Shown here in pieces: positions 26,745 to 36,123 of a stretch of DNA of 52,572 nt (positions are counted from its first letter, which is position 1; every line of letters begins with the position of its first letter). The position numbers and the translations under genes were made by a program. Location: contig NZ_LXEW01000008.1 in NCBI RefSeq assembly GCF_001655055.1, positions 1 through 52,572 of the forward strand. The letters are read 5' to 3'. The stretch comes from Providencia heimbachae ATCC 35613 (GTDB taxonomy: Bacteria > Pseudomonadota > Gammaproteobacteria > Enterobacterales > Enterobacteriaceae). Below the pieces are notes generated by a model that was not told where the DNA came from, did not search any database, and saw nothing but the letters and a program-made list of their open reading frames with translations.

Positions 26745-29287
26745 TAACCCTGACTCCCAATCGCATTATCAAACCAGCCTTGTAAACCTTGTTCTGCTAA
26801 CTGCTGTTGTATTTTTTGTTCCAATTGAATGGCCTGTAGCATCTGGTTTTGATTAAATTCAGTTTGATGCAGCGTTAGGCTTTGCGTATCAATCGCTAAA
26901 TGATTTGCAATAAATTGCGCCATTTGTGCATTTTGCTTTGGCGTTAACTGACTAAAAGCGAAGCGTAGATCCGGTAGAACCTGGATAAAACGGTTATCAT
27001 CCCATTGACTAAGAAGTTGATTTAATAACTCAATGAGCAATGGCATACGGGTTACTAATTCCGGCGCTGTACGCATTACACCAATAAAATAACCAATGGC
27101 AATTTCAGGATCACTCCCCGCACTAAACGCACGCTTAATTTCCTTAATCAATACGGATTCATCAATCTTTCCACCTAAATATCGCAATGTATCAACTGCG
27201 CCTTTAAGTAACGGTACATGATTGAGTTGCCCATCTAATCGAGATAATTGGTGATAAAAATCTGTTGAGTAATCAATATTATTCAGTTCAGGCATAAACA
27301 TGATTAACTCACGACATGAAAGTAATGAATTAAAGTGTTGCTGTTGCTGCTGTTCATCCCCCTGCGATATTTGATCAAAATTATAAAATATTTGCTGAAG
27401 CACATTATCTAAACGCTGCTCTATGGCAAAATTTTCATCAATATCAAAAAAGTGGCGACCTCGCCATAAATGAACCAATCTATGTCCACAAGAGATAAGC
27501 GATTCAAAATTTGTATCTTGTTGGATATAACGGTCAAGCAGATGAAATAAAGTCGGAATTCGTTGGTGTAAACCAATCAGTGCAGCCTGCATTAATAAAG
27601 AAACCGCATTTTGACTAGAACGGCTTACCCCCTGTTCTTCGAGTTGTTTTTCCATCTCAAACACGCGATTAAGTGCGATAGCTTTAAGCTGAGTTCCTTT
27701 TTCGGATAACGCAATTAATTCCCCTTCAACATTCGGCGTCCAAGCATATCGCCACTCTTCGAATAAGAGATCCATCTGATTACCCGATAGAAAATTAGGG
27801 CCTGAAATATGTTTAGCAAAATGAATGTCGAGGAAGGATAATAAGTGTAAAAAACGGCTACGCATACGATGCTGGCGGTTACGGTAGACATCCAACCGAC
27901 TCACTTTACTCAAGGTATCTTCTAATTTAAAACGAAAGCCCTTCGCCATGGCGTAAGTTTCAGCCACTAATGGGGGTGTAACGGTATCTTTAGGTATCTG
28001 CCCAAGGGTAAATCCTGAAAAACAGGTTTTAATTTCATGCCATAATTCATTTTGACTTTCGTCTAAACTGCCTTTGATAAAAGCACTTTGTAATCCATCA
28101 AGTAAATCATACCGCCCAGGCCCAGTATGCCCTCGAAATACGGCTAATCTTAAACTTTGCTCTGCAGCAAGTTTTACCGATAAAAACCCGGGCGCTGCAT
28201 CAAATTGTTTTTCTCTCAATACTTCGGCAACTTTGGATAAATAATTGATACCCAATTGATTTCGATAAACTTGTGTTGGCTTAACGAGATTGTTAGCAAG
28301 ATCTTCCCGTTGTTGTAATAGCGTATTCCAAACCTGTTGATAAAATGCAGGTGATGGCATACCGGATGCATAACCATTTAACGCATCTAATCGGTCATAA
28401 CTATAACGGATCAGCCAAGCATTATCTTTTTCGCTTAATTTTTGCTTATGGCTAAACTGTTGTTTTTCTTTATCGGTTAAATCAAAAGCAGACGTAATAT
28501 TACTCGCTAGCCCTTCAATCAATGCTAGGGTATGAAAACCGCCAGTAACAACAACAATTTTGGCGTCAGGTTCCTGCGCTTTTATCGTTTGAATATGCCC
28601 TTGCATATGCCTTTCACGTTGAATAGAACCTTCAGATTCAAGTACTTCTGGCTCATAATCAAGACGTGCTAATGCGCACCAAATAAAACTATCTTGAAAA
28701 AATGACTGCCAATCAATTAACGATTCAATAGTGCGTAATTCAAACAAATGTTCCCATAATTCATCGTGATCGCGGCAACCACATTTTTTAGCTAATTGTT
28801 CGATAAACAAACTATGTGCTAAATAACGCTCTTTCTGTAAGCTTTGACTTTCATGATCGCCATCTATTTCAACTTGGGCTGCCCAAGGTAAATCGATAAA
28901 GCGTAACTTGGCCTTATATTGATGCCCTATCTGTAACGCTTGCCACTCAGGTGAATATTCACAAAATGGAAAATAAGCTGAACGAGTGACAGCGTCACGT
29001 TTATCACTGTCTGATGGGCTTTCTTTTTGCTCAGTTTGCGCCATAATCGCGATTGGCGGCTGCGTTTCCTTATCAAGTAATCCCGAAATAAGGGGATTGA
29101 AGCTGTCTGGGCCTTCAATGAGTACATAGTCAGGCTGTATCTGTTCAATCAGCGATAATACACTGTAAGCACATGCAGGGCTGTGATGGCGTATTGGTGC
29201 AAAATACAGTTGCTGAGACTCTAACAGGTGCCATTGTGTTAATGCCCTTTCAAGTCGTTCAGGTAGAGGTATTGATGGCAAGCTCAC
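26744..29287 (-). CDS. yehM: YehM-like DUF5682 protein
   Basis: An 847-residue protein of DUF5682 type. The N-terminal segment has FAPIRHHSPACAYSVLSLIEQIQPDYVLIEGPD and later KIVVVTGGFHTLALIEGL. This His/Glu pattern recalls the EreA/ChaN/TraB superfamily, which I offer as inference only. The rest is helical. The start is GTG with AGGA about ten bases upstream, 76 bases after yehL. Size is somewhat above E. coli YehM as I recall it. Confidence 0.82.
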   Translation of the reverse strand: MSLPSIPLPERLERALTQWHLLESQQLYFAPIRHHSPACAYSVLSLIEQIQPDYVLIEGPDSFNPLISGLLDKETQPPIAIMAQTEQKESPSDSDKRDAVTRSAYFPFCEYSPEWQALQIGHQYKAKLRFIDLPWAAQVEIDGDHESQSLQKERYLAHSLFIEQLAKKCGCRDHDELWEHLFELRTIESLIDWQSFFQDSFIWCALARLDYEPEVLESEGSIQRERHMQGHIQTIKAQEPDAKIVVVTGGFHTLALIEGLASNITSAFDLTDKEKQQFSHKQKLSEKDNAWLIRYSYDRLDALNGYASGMPSPAFYQQVWNTLLQQREDLANNLVKPTQVYRNQLGINYLSKVAEVLREKQFDAAPGFLSVKLAAEQSLRLAVFRGHTGPGRYDLLDGLQSAFIKGSLDESQNELWHEIKTCFSGFTLGQIPKDTVTPPLVAETYAMAKGFRFKLEDTLSKVSRLDVYRNRQHRMRSRFLHLLSFLDIHFAKHISGPNFLSGNQMDLLFEEWRYAWTPNVEGELIALSEKGTQLKAIALNRVFEMEKQLEEQGVSRSSQNAVSLLMQAALIGLHQRIPTLFHLLDRYIQQDTNFESLISCGHRLVHLWRGRHFFDIDENFAIEQRLDNVLQQIFYNFDQISQGDEQQQQQHFNSLLSCRELIMFMPELNNIDYSTDFYHQLSRLDGQLNHVPLLKGAVDTLRYLGGKIDESVLIKEIKRAFSAGSDPEIAIGYFIGVMRTAPELVTRMPLLIELLNQLLSQWDDNRFIQVLPDLRFAFSQLTPKQNAQMAQFIANHLAIDTQSLTLHQTEFNQNQMLQAIQLEQKIQQQLAEQGLQGWFDNAIGSQG

Positions 29288-29363
29288 CGATTATATTTCC
29301 TAGGGCTGTTGATCTTTACTGATTATTGGCAAGGTAGACCCTCACCAATATCATTTTCACACG

Positions 29364-30479
29364 TTATTGCCAGAATGCACGAGAAGCCTCAAAAAAGGCT
29401 TTCCACTCTTTGCTCTGTTTTGCCCTTTCACGAGCAACATTATCAATGTAATAACGCATTCTTTTGATATCATCAGCATTGTCTTTAAGCACAACGCCAA
29501 TCAACTGACGTGCGACAGCTCCTGCATCAAGGATCCCATCGCCAAGATAATGTGCTTCAAGTGCGCATGCATAAGCTATGTTCACCGCTTCTGCTGTCGA
29601 CATTACTGCGTCAGGGGTTTTGATATTGCCACCATCCCGAGTATTGCCTGAGCGAAGCTCTTGAAATGTCGTGACTAAAAGCTCAATCACATTTTCAGGA
29701 ATAGTAATATGGCTGTTAAGTTCGCCCAATTCAGCGTTAAGCTGTTTATTAATTAGCTCAATTTCAAATGCTGGATCTTGAATCGGCTTAACGGTTTCAA
29801 AGTTGAAACGACGTTTAAGTGCTGATGACATTTCATGTACACCACGATCACGTAAGTTGGCAGTGCCAATCAAATTAAAGCCCTGCTTAGCACTAATGCG
29901 AGCATTGTCTTTCATTTCAGGGATCATCATTTGTTTTTCAGACATTAGGCTCACTAACACATCCTGAATTTCAGGTGGGCAACGCGTAATTTCTTCAAAA
30001 CGGACTATTTTTCCTTCCTGCATCCCTTGATAAAGAGGCGAACTGACTAAGGCTTTTTCTGTCGGACCTTCTGCAAGTAATAATGCATAATTCCATGAGT
30101 ACTTTATGTGATCTTCCGTTGTTCCTGCCGTACCTTGAATAGTCAGCCCCGAATCCCCGCTAATTGCAGCGGCTAATAATTCTGAAAGCATTGATTTGGC
30201 CGTACCCGGCTCACCCACTAACATCAACCCTTGTTTGCCAAGCAATGTAACGATAGCTCTATCGACTAAGGCATCATCACCAAAAAATTTAGGGGTAATC
30301 TGTAATGCCTCATCCCCAATAATAAATTGCCTAACTGCACGAGGGGAACGCAACCATCCTTTTGGTTTTGGGTTGTTTTTATCGGCTTGTGTCAAGCGTT
30401 CTAATTCATCAGCAAAGCGAATTTCTGCGCTTTCACGCAGTATACCTTCCTGAGATTTTTGTTTATCGACCATTTCCAT
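29364..30479 (-). CDS. yehL: YehL-like MoxR AAA+ ATPase
   Basis: A 371-residue MoxR-group AAA+ ATPase. Walker A is GEPGTAKS (about residues 88-95) and Walker B IVRFEEITR, where Phe-Glu-Glu replaces the more common DE core. A sensor/arginine-finger region reads LIGTANLRDRGVHEMSSALKRRFNFETV. It should hydrolyse ATP to remodel a partner, most likely together with the VWA protein of the same operon. ATG at 30473 is an alternative start. Confidence 0.9.
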   Translation of the reverse strand: MEMVDKQKSQEGILRESAEIRFADELERLTQADKNNPKPKGWLRSPRAVRQFIIGDEALQITPKFFGDDALVDRAIVTLLGKQGLMLVGEPGTAKSMLSELLAAAISGDSGLTIQGTAGTTEDHIKYSWNYALLLAEGPTEKALVSSPLYQGMQEGKIVRFEEITRCPPEIQDVLVSLMSEKQMMIPEMKDNARISAKQGFNLIGTANLRDRGVHEMSSALKRRFNFETVKPIQDPAFEIELINKQLNAELGELNSHITIPENVIELLVTTFQELRSGNTRDGGNIKTPDAVMSTAEAVNIAYACALEAHYLGDGILDAGAVARQLIGVVLKDNADDIKRMRYYIDNVARERAKQSKEWKAFFEASRAFWQ

Positions 30480-30497
30480 ATCCTAAGTTAATACGCA

Positions 30498-33400
30498 TTA
30501 CCACGGTGTTTTCTTTTCCCATTCAGGATCAAAGCCAGCACAAGCATTCGCAACTTTTAAATAATCAGCGTAACTTTCCGCTAATAAAATAGGCGGAATA
30601 TCTTTTAATTCGATATAACTTCTATTCCAAGTGCTTTGCTGGGATCCTTCGAAACTGAGTGTATATAGTACGGCGGGAATATTTTCTTCTGGCACATAAC
30701 TGCCACTGAATTCGATGTAAACATAAAAGTCTAAGCTAGAGAAATGTTTATAATAATGACTAAAACTTCCACCGTCTTCAGCTTGTCCGCGCTGATAACC
30801 CATTTTGGTTAAAACGCTTCTTAAGGTGAAGGTATCTGTTAGCCAACCTTTGCGATCGTCGATTTCAGTCAGCATTAGCGCTAAATCAGGGATGTTATGC
30901 TCCATTTGTGAAAACAAAAATTTTATTTTGTAATCTTTAAAATGCGCAATCCATGCTTGGCTTTCCACCGGTGAAACTAACGCCGAATGAGCAAGTTTAA
31001 TCGATGAATCAACACTGAGCGTGATTTCATCATCATCTAGGTTTAACAAACAACCGTCATCGGAAGGTCGGAATATATTAATAACTTTATCATCTTTTAC
31101 TTCCATCCAAACTAATCGTTCAATTAAGCAACGCATAATTGGGTGAGCTTGAATATATTCTTGCCAGTCAGCAGTTGTCCAAAGACGCTCTGCGCACATG
31201 GCTTCATAAAGGCGAGCGGTTTGTAATTCGATAACTTGTTTCAGCTCTTTCTTACTTGAGGTGAGCAATTTTTTAGATTCTTTAATTTGTTCTTCATTAT
31301 CTGTTTTACGGGCGGCAGGTAATGCTTTGATTTCTTTACCTTCCGGATTAAATAAAACTAACTTTTGCTGCGCATCCAACTTCGCAGTAAAGGTTCTTTC
31401 GCCATATTCCAGCACCAATGTACCGGTTTCATCCATACCTGCGGTTGGAATAGTACGGTCTGCTAGCTCATCTGAACTCCAACCATTTCGTTGAGCAATT
31501 TGAGTGACTAATCCACGCGCTTTTTCTTGCACGGATGCGGTACGATAACGGCGAGATAACGACAGCAGTAATTGGATAATTAAGGGGTCATTGCTTGTTG
31601 CTATCGCATCAATCATCGCTTCAATTTGGGCACGACGTTGGTAGTGATCACGCATATAATTACGCATTGCGCTTACGGCAATGTGCCCTTCGATGCCACA
31701 AATTAGTGCTAACATTCCTTTATCGCTGATTGCTGAACCTAAATAACGACGCAAAACTTCATTTTTAATCTCGTTAATAGTCTGCTCAAGCGTATAATTT
31801 TCATATTGTGCATAATATTCAGGCCAGCGTTTTAAACTATTTTGGTAGTTCACTAATCGCTGTGGTGCATTTTTTTCCGCTTCTGCCATTGCCTCTTCAA
31901 GTGATGGGCCGGCAGTATCTTGGGAAATAAAACTATTCAAAATGAAGCTGCCTAAATTTCTTTGGCTTTCTAGCGAAAGCAAACTTACATAACGCTGTAA
32001 TAAACCATTTCCCGCAGGCATTTTTAATTTAACCGCAAGTACTATCCACCAGCGGATAATATCCGCATCTACTGGTTTTTTATTCTGCCATGTCAACGTT
32101 GGAATCGTGTCTAAATTAAGCCAAGCCATACTGGTAGGCGCTTTCGCTTTTAACCCCTTTTGTGCTTCAGTTAAAAGTACTTTTGGGGAAAGGTAAGCAG
32201 AAATATCTTCACCAAGCTGTTCCAATGCAGTTAATAATGCAGCACGAACAACTTCTCTTTTTTCTTTTATCAATAAAGCGTATAGCGGCTTTAATGATTC
32301 CGGGTGCTTAAGGCGCACCAGCCATTCTATCGCAGTGACACGAATTTCTTGTTTACCAGAATCTAACCCTTCAGCCGCATTAAGATGAATATTAGGTAGC
32401 GTTTCAAGTAGTTTTTGTGCACTCAGACGATGTGTCTTATTTTCCCCTAAAGCCAATTCCATAATACGCGGAATAAAGCGCGCCGGAATTGACGGTAACA
32501 TTGCTAATACTTCGATAGCATTGGTTGCGTCATATTCCTGATATGAGTTTTGGACTTGCTGTTGAGGAATTAAACCTAATGCTTCGGCTAAGTAGTCCGG
32601 ATTTTGCACAAAGAAAGGCCATATTTGCTCTTGATTTGGAAATAAACGCAAACCATCCGCATATGAACGTAAGCAAAAATCCGCAACCAACCGTTTCGGT
32701 TCTTTAAAATAACAGTGAGTTAATGCATCTTCAAGTTGGCGTAATTCCAATTGAGCCATAATTCGCGCAGGCACTTCACGAATAAGCTGATAATGAGACA
32801 AATGTTCAACATGACGGCGGTTATTGCTCATTAAGCGTAGTGCATGAAATAAAGTGAAATCTGGTAGATTGGTAATGCGCTCTTTGTATTTAGCGACATT
32901 ATATTCGTCTTGAGTGATTATCTCTTTCCCAGAATTAAGCTTATTAAGGATCTTCCGGCAATCTTTCTCATTGAGCTTTTTAAATTCTTTATAATGTCGT
33001 TGCGACCAATTATAGGTGTGCTTCTGATTTTTATTTTCTTCAACTTCTCGCTCGGCGTTTTCTTTTGCTTTTTGCAGCATTTCATTGAAGTTATTCGCTA
33101 ATATTTCTTCCGCACTTTGAGGTAGAGGCGTATCGTCAAGTCCAATAAAAGGCGGCAGCTCAGCGTCTTTAATTTCACTTGCCGTATCCATAACTTCAAA
33201 TCGAGAAATGGCACTCTCTATACTTTTTAATACCGTTTTATTTGTTTCAACTTTTAAAGCTGCTTCAAGTATTTCCCTATCTTTTCCTATTCGAGCAAAT
33301 AAATCAGCGGCTTGTGTGCGCTGTTTCGGTGTACCTTCAAGTAAAACTTGTGTTAAATATTTTTTTACTGACTCCGTTGGCAAAATAGCCATAATCGGTT

Positions 33401-34232
33401 CAGCCGCTGAACGTACAGTTTTTAGTGAGCTAGTTGCAAATAACACTAAAATATCTGCGAATGCGGTATACAATTCTTCATCGTTTTTCAAGTTATTCAG
33501 CAACTGGATTTGCCCTGCCGCCGATAAATTTTTAATTAATGTTTGTTTAATGAAATCCTGCTCAGCGAGTAAATAATCTTTCAATCCAGAAATAGCAAAG
33601 AAACGATTAAGATTATCGTAATGGTAATCAGATAAATTTTGCCTGTCGAAAATAGCATATAAAATTGTATTGGCAGGCTTATCGGTCTCTTGTTCAACAA
33701 TTTGCGCAAGTAAATCAAAATTCCAATGATTACGATGTTCTAATTTAGTATCTCGAGTATTATCAAATGTTTTTGCGAATGCATCACCAAGTAAGTAAAT
33801 CACCCATGACGGCAATTCTTGGGTAAAGACTTTAATATTAATATCTTGGCATGCTGCTGCCATCACTTTGGCAAATCTCGCGATTTGAGATGCAGTTATT
33901 TCTTCACCTACTTTTGAATACAATTTATGCCGTGCATTCATCCCTTGACGGATCACTTTGGTATAGGGGTTAGTATCAATACCATTACTTCCCCACCACC
34001 AATCTATCGTCCCCGGCTTATCCAGCAATTGAGCCGCTTTTTCATTATCTAATTGGCTCAGTTTTACCAGTATTTCCGGTGATTTCCCTGCTAATACATA
34101 CTCCAATATCTCTTTAGGCAGCTTTTCATCAAATACAGAAAAAGGTAAAAGCGCTTCTTGAAGATATTTCTCCGCAACTTTAGATTCTTTTTTCCCAAAA
34201 ATAGACAGCAAATTAAACATAATTTTAGCCAT
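30498..34232 (-). CDS. yehI: YehI-like DUF4132/HEAT-repeat protein (MolR family)
   Basis: A 1,244-residue protein and the first gene of the yeh operon. HEAT-like helices are visible in the middle (IEWLVRLKHPESLKPLYALLIKEKREVVRAALLTALEQL). The DUF4132 region lies in the C-terminal third (TWNRSYIELKDIPPILLAESYADYL at the end). I do not see the N-terminal WGR domain reported for some relatives. ATG 34232 follows AGGGAT; ten further codons upstream are open but lack a ribosome site. The old name MolR reflects an early, unproven link to molybdate. Probably the scaffold or substrate-binding arm of the system. Confidence 0.85.
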   Translation of the reverse strand: MAKIMFNLLSIFGKKESKVAEKYLQEALLPFSVFDEKLPKEILEYVLAGKSPEILVKLSQLDNEKAAQLLDKPGTIDWWWGSNGIDTNPYTKVIRQGMNARHKLYSKVGEEITASQIARFAKVMAAACQDINIKVFTQELPSWVIYLLGDAFAKTFDNTRDTKLEHRNHWNFDLLAQIVEQETDKPANTILYAIFDRQNLSDYHYDNLNRFFAISGLKDYLLAEQDFIKQTLIKNLSAAGQIQLLNNLKNDEELYTAFADILVLFATSSLKTVRSAAEPIMAILPTESVKKYLTQVLLEGTPKQRTQAADLFARIGKDREILEAALKVETNKTVLKSIESAISRFEVMDTASEIKDAELPPFIGLDDTPLPQSAEEILANNFNEMLQKAKENAEREVEENKNQKHTYNWSQRHYKEFKKLNEKDCRKILNKLNSGKEIITQDEYNVAKYKERITNLPDFTLFHALRLMSNNRRHVEHLSHYQLIREVPARIMAQLELRQLEDALTHCYFKEPKRLVADFCLRSYADGLRLFPNQEQIWPFFVQNPDYLAEALGLIPQQQVQNSYQEYDATNAIEVLAMLPSIPARFIPRIMELALGENKTHRLSAQKLLETLPNIHLNAAEGLDSGKQEIRVTAIEWLVRLKHPESLKPLYALLIKEKREVVRAALLTALEQLGEDISAYLSPKVLLTEAQKGLKAKAPTSMAWLNLDTIPTLTWQNKKPVDADIIRWWIVLAVKLKMPAGNGLLQRYVSLLSLESQRNLGSFILNSFISQDTAGPSLEEAMAEAEKNAPQRLVNYQNSLKRWPEYYAQYENYTLEQTINEIKNEVLRRYLGSAISDKGMLALICGIEGHIAVSAMRNYMRDHYQRRAQIEAMIDAIATSNDPLIIQLLLSLSRRYRTASVQEKARGLVTQIAQRNGWSSDELADRTIPTAGMDETGTLVLEYGERTFTAKLDAQQKLVLFNPEGKEIKALPAARKTDNEEQIKESKKLLTSSKKELKQVIELQTARLYEAMCAERLWTTADWQEYIQAHPIMRCLIERLVWMEVKDDKVINIFRPSDDGCLLNLDDDEITLSVDSSIKLAHSALVSPVESQAWIAHFKDYKIKFLFSQMEHNIPDLALMLTEIDDRKGWLTDTFTLRSVLTKMGYQRGQAEDGGSFSHYYKHFSSLDFYVYIEFSGSYVPEENIPAVLYTLSFEGSQQSTWNRSYIELKDIPPILLAESYADYLKVANACAGFDPEWEKKTPW

Positions 34233-34623
34233 GACAGATCCCTGAATGTAGTTATATAACAACTTCTTACCATTTCTTTTTTATCGTCACAATTTGATTA
34301 TTCTTAATCGAATTTTTTTAAGAAAGTCCTATTAATGTGTATTCAGATTTTAATTCTGATTATTCAAATCAACCTTATAAATACGGTTTTAATAAACCTT
34401 ATTTTTGGTTAATAAATTTTAATTTCAGCATTTTATTTTTTTATTATTGGAAGGAGAACATTACAATTAACACCATTTTTTAACTGAATTGACTGATTGA
34501 ATTTTTAGTCTTTTAGATTGGTATTATTCTGCTTTACTTATTTTCAGTACTTAAAAAAACGTTGACTAAACATATAGTCTAGTATTAGATTAAAAGTCTA
34601 ATCGATAAGCAATTGGAGTAACT
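34233..34623. other. AT-rich intergenic region, yehI / ridA-like divergent promoters
   Basis: About 390 bases without an ORF I would call. The right end holds the promoter and two dyads described for the ridA-like operon. The left end must hold the yehI promoter; TATATAAC near 34255 is a possible -10 but I find no convincing -35. Nothing else is recognisable. Confidence 0.6.
34562..34602 (+). promoter_or_regulatory. Putative promoter with two dyads before the ridA-like gene
   Basis: TTGACT (34562-34567) is followed after 17 bases by TTAGAT (34585-34590), a possible -35/-10 pair. Two dyads overlap it: GACTA-(6)-TAGTC (34564-34579) and ATTAGA-(7)-TCTAAT (34584-34602). They are candidate operators for the YheO-like regulator encoded at the end of the operon. 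Confidence 0.45.
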
Positions 34624-35013
34624 ATGCCTAAATCTATTCTGTACCTTAATGCACCAGGACTTATCCCACCAAAGGGACATTACTCTCATTGTGTCACTGC
34701 AAATGGATTTGTCTTTATTTCAGGACAACTCCCTGTTGATCATGAAGGTAATCCAAGAGTTGATCTGCCCTTTCAGCAACAAGCGGAACTGGTACTTGAA
34801 AACGTTACCGCATGCTTAGATGCTGCTGGTATTGCCAAAAAACACTTAGTCCAGGTCCGTGTTTATATTTTAAATATGGATAATTGGAATAGTTTTAATC
34901 AGGTTTATGCACAATGGATTGGCGAATATCGTCCTGCTCGCGCTGTTGCAGGCGTTTCCGAACTTCATTTTGGTGCCGAACTTGAAATAGAAGTTACGGC
35001 TGTTTCAGCCTAA
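34624..35013 (+). CDS. RidA-family enamine/imine deaminase
   Basis: A 129-residue RidA/YjgF/UK114 protein. Family marks: GHYSHCVTANGFVFISGQLPVD, the C-terminal PARAVAGVSELHFGAELEIEVTAV with the catalytic-site Arg (RPAR near residue 103) and Glu. RidA hydrolyses reactive 2-aminoacrylate and related enamines released by PLP dehydratases. The next gene, 28 bases downstream, is such a dehydratase, so a paired detoxifying role is likely. Confidence 0.92.
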   Translation: MPKSILYLNAPGLIPPKGHYSHCVTANGFVFISGQLPVDHEGNPRVDLPFQQQAELVLENVTACLDAAGIAKKHLVQVRVYILNMDNWNSFNQVYAQWIGEYRPARAVAGVSELHFGAELEIEVTAVSA

Positions 35014-35041
35014 AGTTCCCTATTCTTTTTTGAGGTAATCA

Positions 35042-36013
35042 ATGACAATTTTAACTTTACCCACTTATCAAGATATTCAAGCAGCGGCTAAGCGTATCGC
35101 TGGTTTAGCAAATAGAACACCGGTTATGACGTCGAGAACCGCCAATGAGGAATTTGGTGCTGAATTATTTTTTAAATGCGAAAACTTTCAACGAATGGGT
35201 GCATTTAAATTCAGAGGAGCATTAAACGCACTTGCACAATTTACGCCTGAGCAGAAAAAAGCAGGCGTCATTGCATTTTCCTCGGGGAATCATGCCCAAG
35301 GAATTGCACTTGCTGCACAAATTCTGAATATTCCTGCTACTATTTTGATGCCACTCGACGCACCGGAAGTAAAAGTTGCAGCAACAAAAGGTTATGGCGC
35401 AAATGTCATTACATTTGATCGTTACACTCAAGATAGAGAACAACTTTGCCAAGAACTCGCGCAGAAGCATGGATATACGCTGATCCCTCCATTCGATCAT
35501 CCCCATATTATTGCAGGCCAAGGAACAGCTGCAAAAGAACTGATTGAAGAAGTTGGTGAACTTGATGCATTGTTTGTTTGCTTGGGGGGTGGCGGGTTAT
35601 TATCAGGCTGTGCATTAGCAACTCGAGCATTATCCCCTAATTGCATGATATATGGTGTCGAACCCGAAGCCGGAAATGATGCACAACAGTCATTCCGCTC
35701 AGGAAAAATTGTGCATATTAATACACCGAAAACCATTGCTGATGGCGCACAAACTCAGCATCTCGGCCAATATACTTTTGCGATTATTCAGAAAAATGTT
35801 GATGATATTTTGACGGTCACTGATGAGCAACTTATTGATCGAATGAAATTTTATGCTGAGCGTATGAAGATAGTTGTTGAACCAACAGGTTGTCTTTCTT
35901 TCGCCGCAGCGTTGGCTCAAAAAGACAAATTAAAAGGTAAACGTGTTGGCATTATTGTCAGCGGAGGCAATGTTGATATTCAACATTTTGCGCAGTTAAT
36001 ATCTCGACCATAA
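35042..36013 (+). CDS. Threo-3-hydroxyaspartate ammonia-lyase / serine-threonine dehydratase family
   Basis: A 323-residue fold-type II PLP dehydratase. The Schiff-base Lys is in GAFKFRGALNAL (near residue 57), substrate binding in SSGNHAQGIALAA, and phosphate binding in GGGGLLSGCAL. The C-terminal sequence (FRSGKIVHINTPKTIADGAQTQHLG, VVEPTGCLSFAAAL) resembles enzymes called threo-3-hydroxy-L-aspartate ammonia-lyase; L-serine or L-threonine remain possible substrates. No ACT domain, so no allosteric control as in biosynthetic IlvA. Confidence 0.87.
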   Translation: MTILTLPTYQDIQAAAKRIAGLANRTPVMTSRTANEEFGAELFFKCENFQRMGAFKFRGALNALAQFTPEQKKAGVIAFSSGNHAQGIALAAQILNIPATILMPLDAPEVKVAATKGYGANVITFDRYTQDREQLCQELAQKHGYTLIPPFDHPHIIAGQGTAAKELIEEVGELDALFVCLGGGGLLSGCALATRALSPNCMIYGVEPEAGNDAQQSFRSGKIVHINTPKTIADGAQTQHLGQYTFAIIQKNVDDILTVTDEQLIDRMKFYAERMKIVVEPTGCLSFAAALAQKDKLKGKRVGIIVSGGNVDIQHFAQLISRP

Positions 36014-36123
36014 TGAATAAACTCACTGCTGTTTAACCTTAAAACACTCAGTGAGCTTTGCCTATGAGCCATAATAAAAATAGGTTAAAATTGCACAAAG
36101 CGAGCGATAAAACGGGGTTATTA

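Noticed and set aside
30196-33576. Several open + strand frames of 60-120 codons opposite yehL and yehI
   Set aside because: They are antisense shadows of well-supported genes, without family motifs or ribosome sites.
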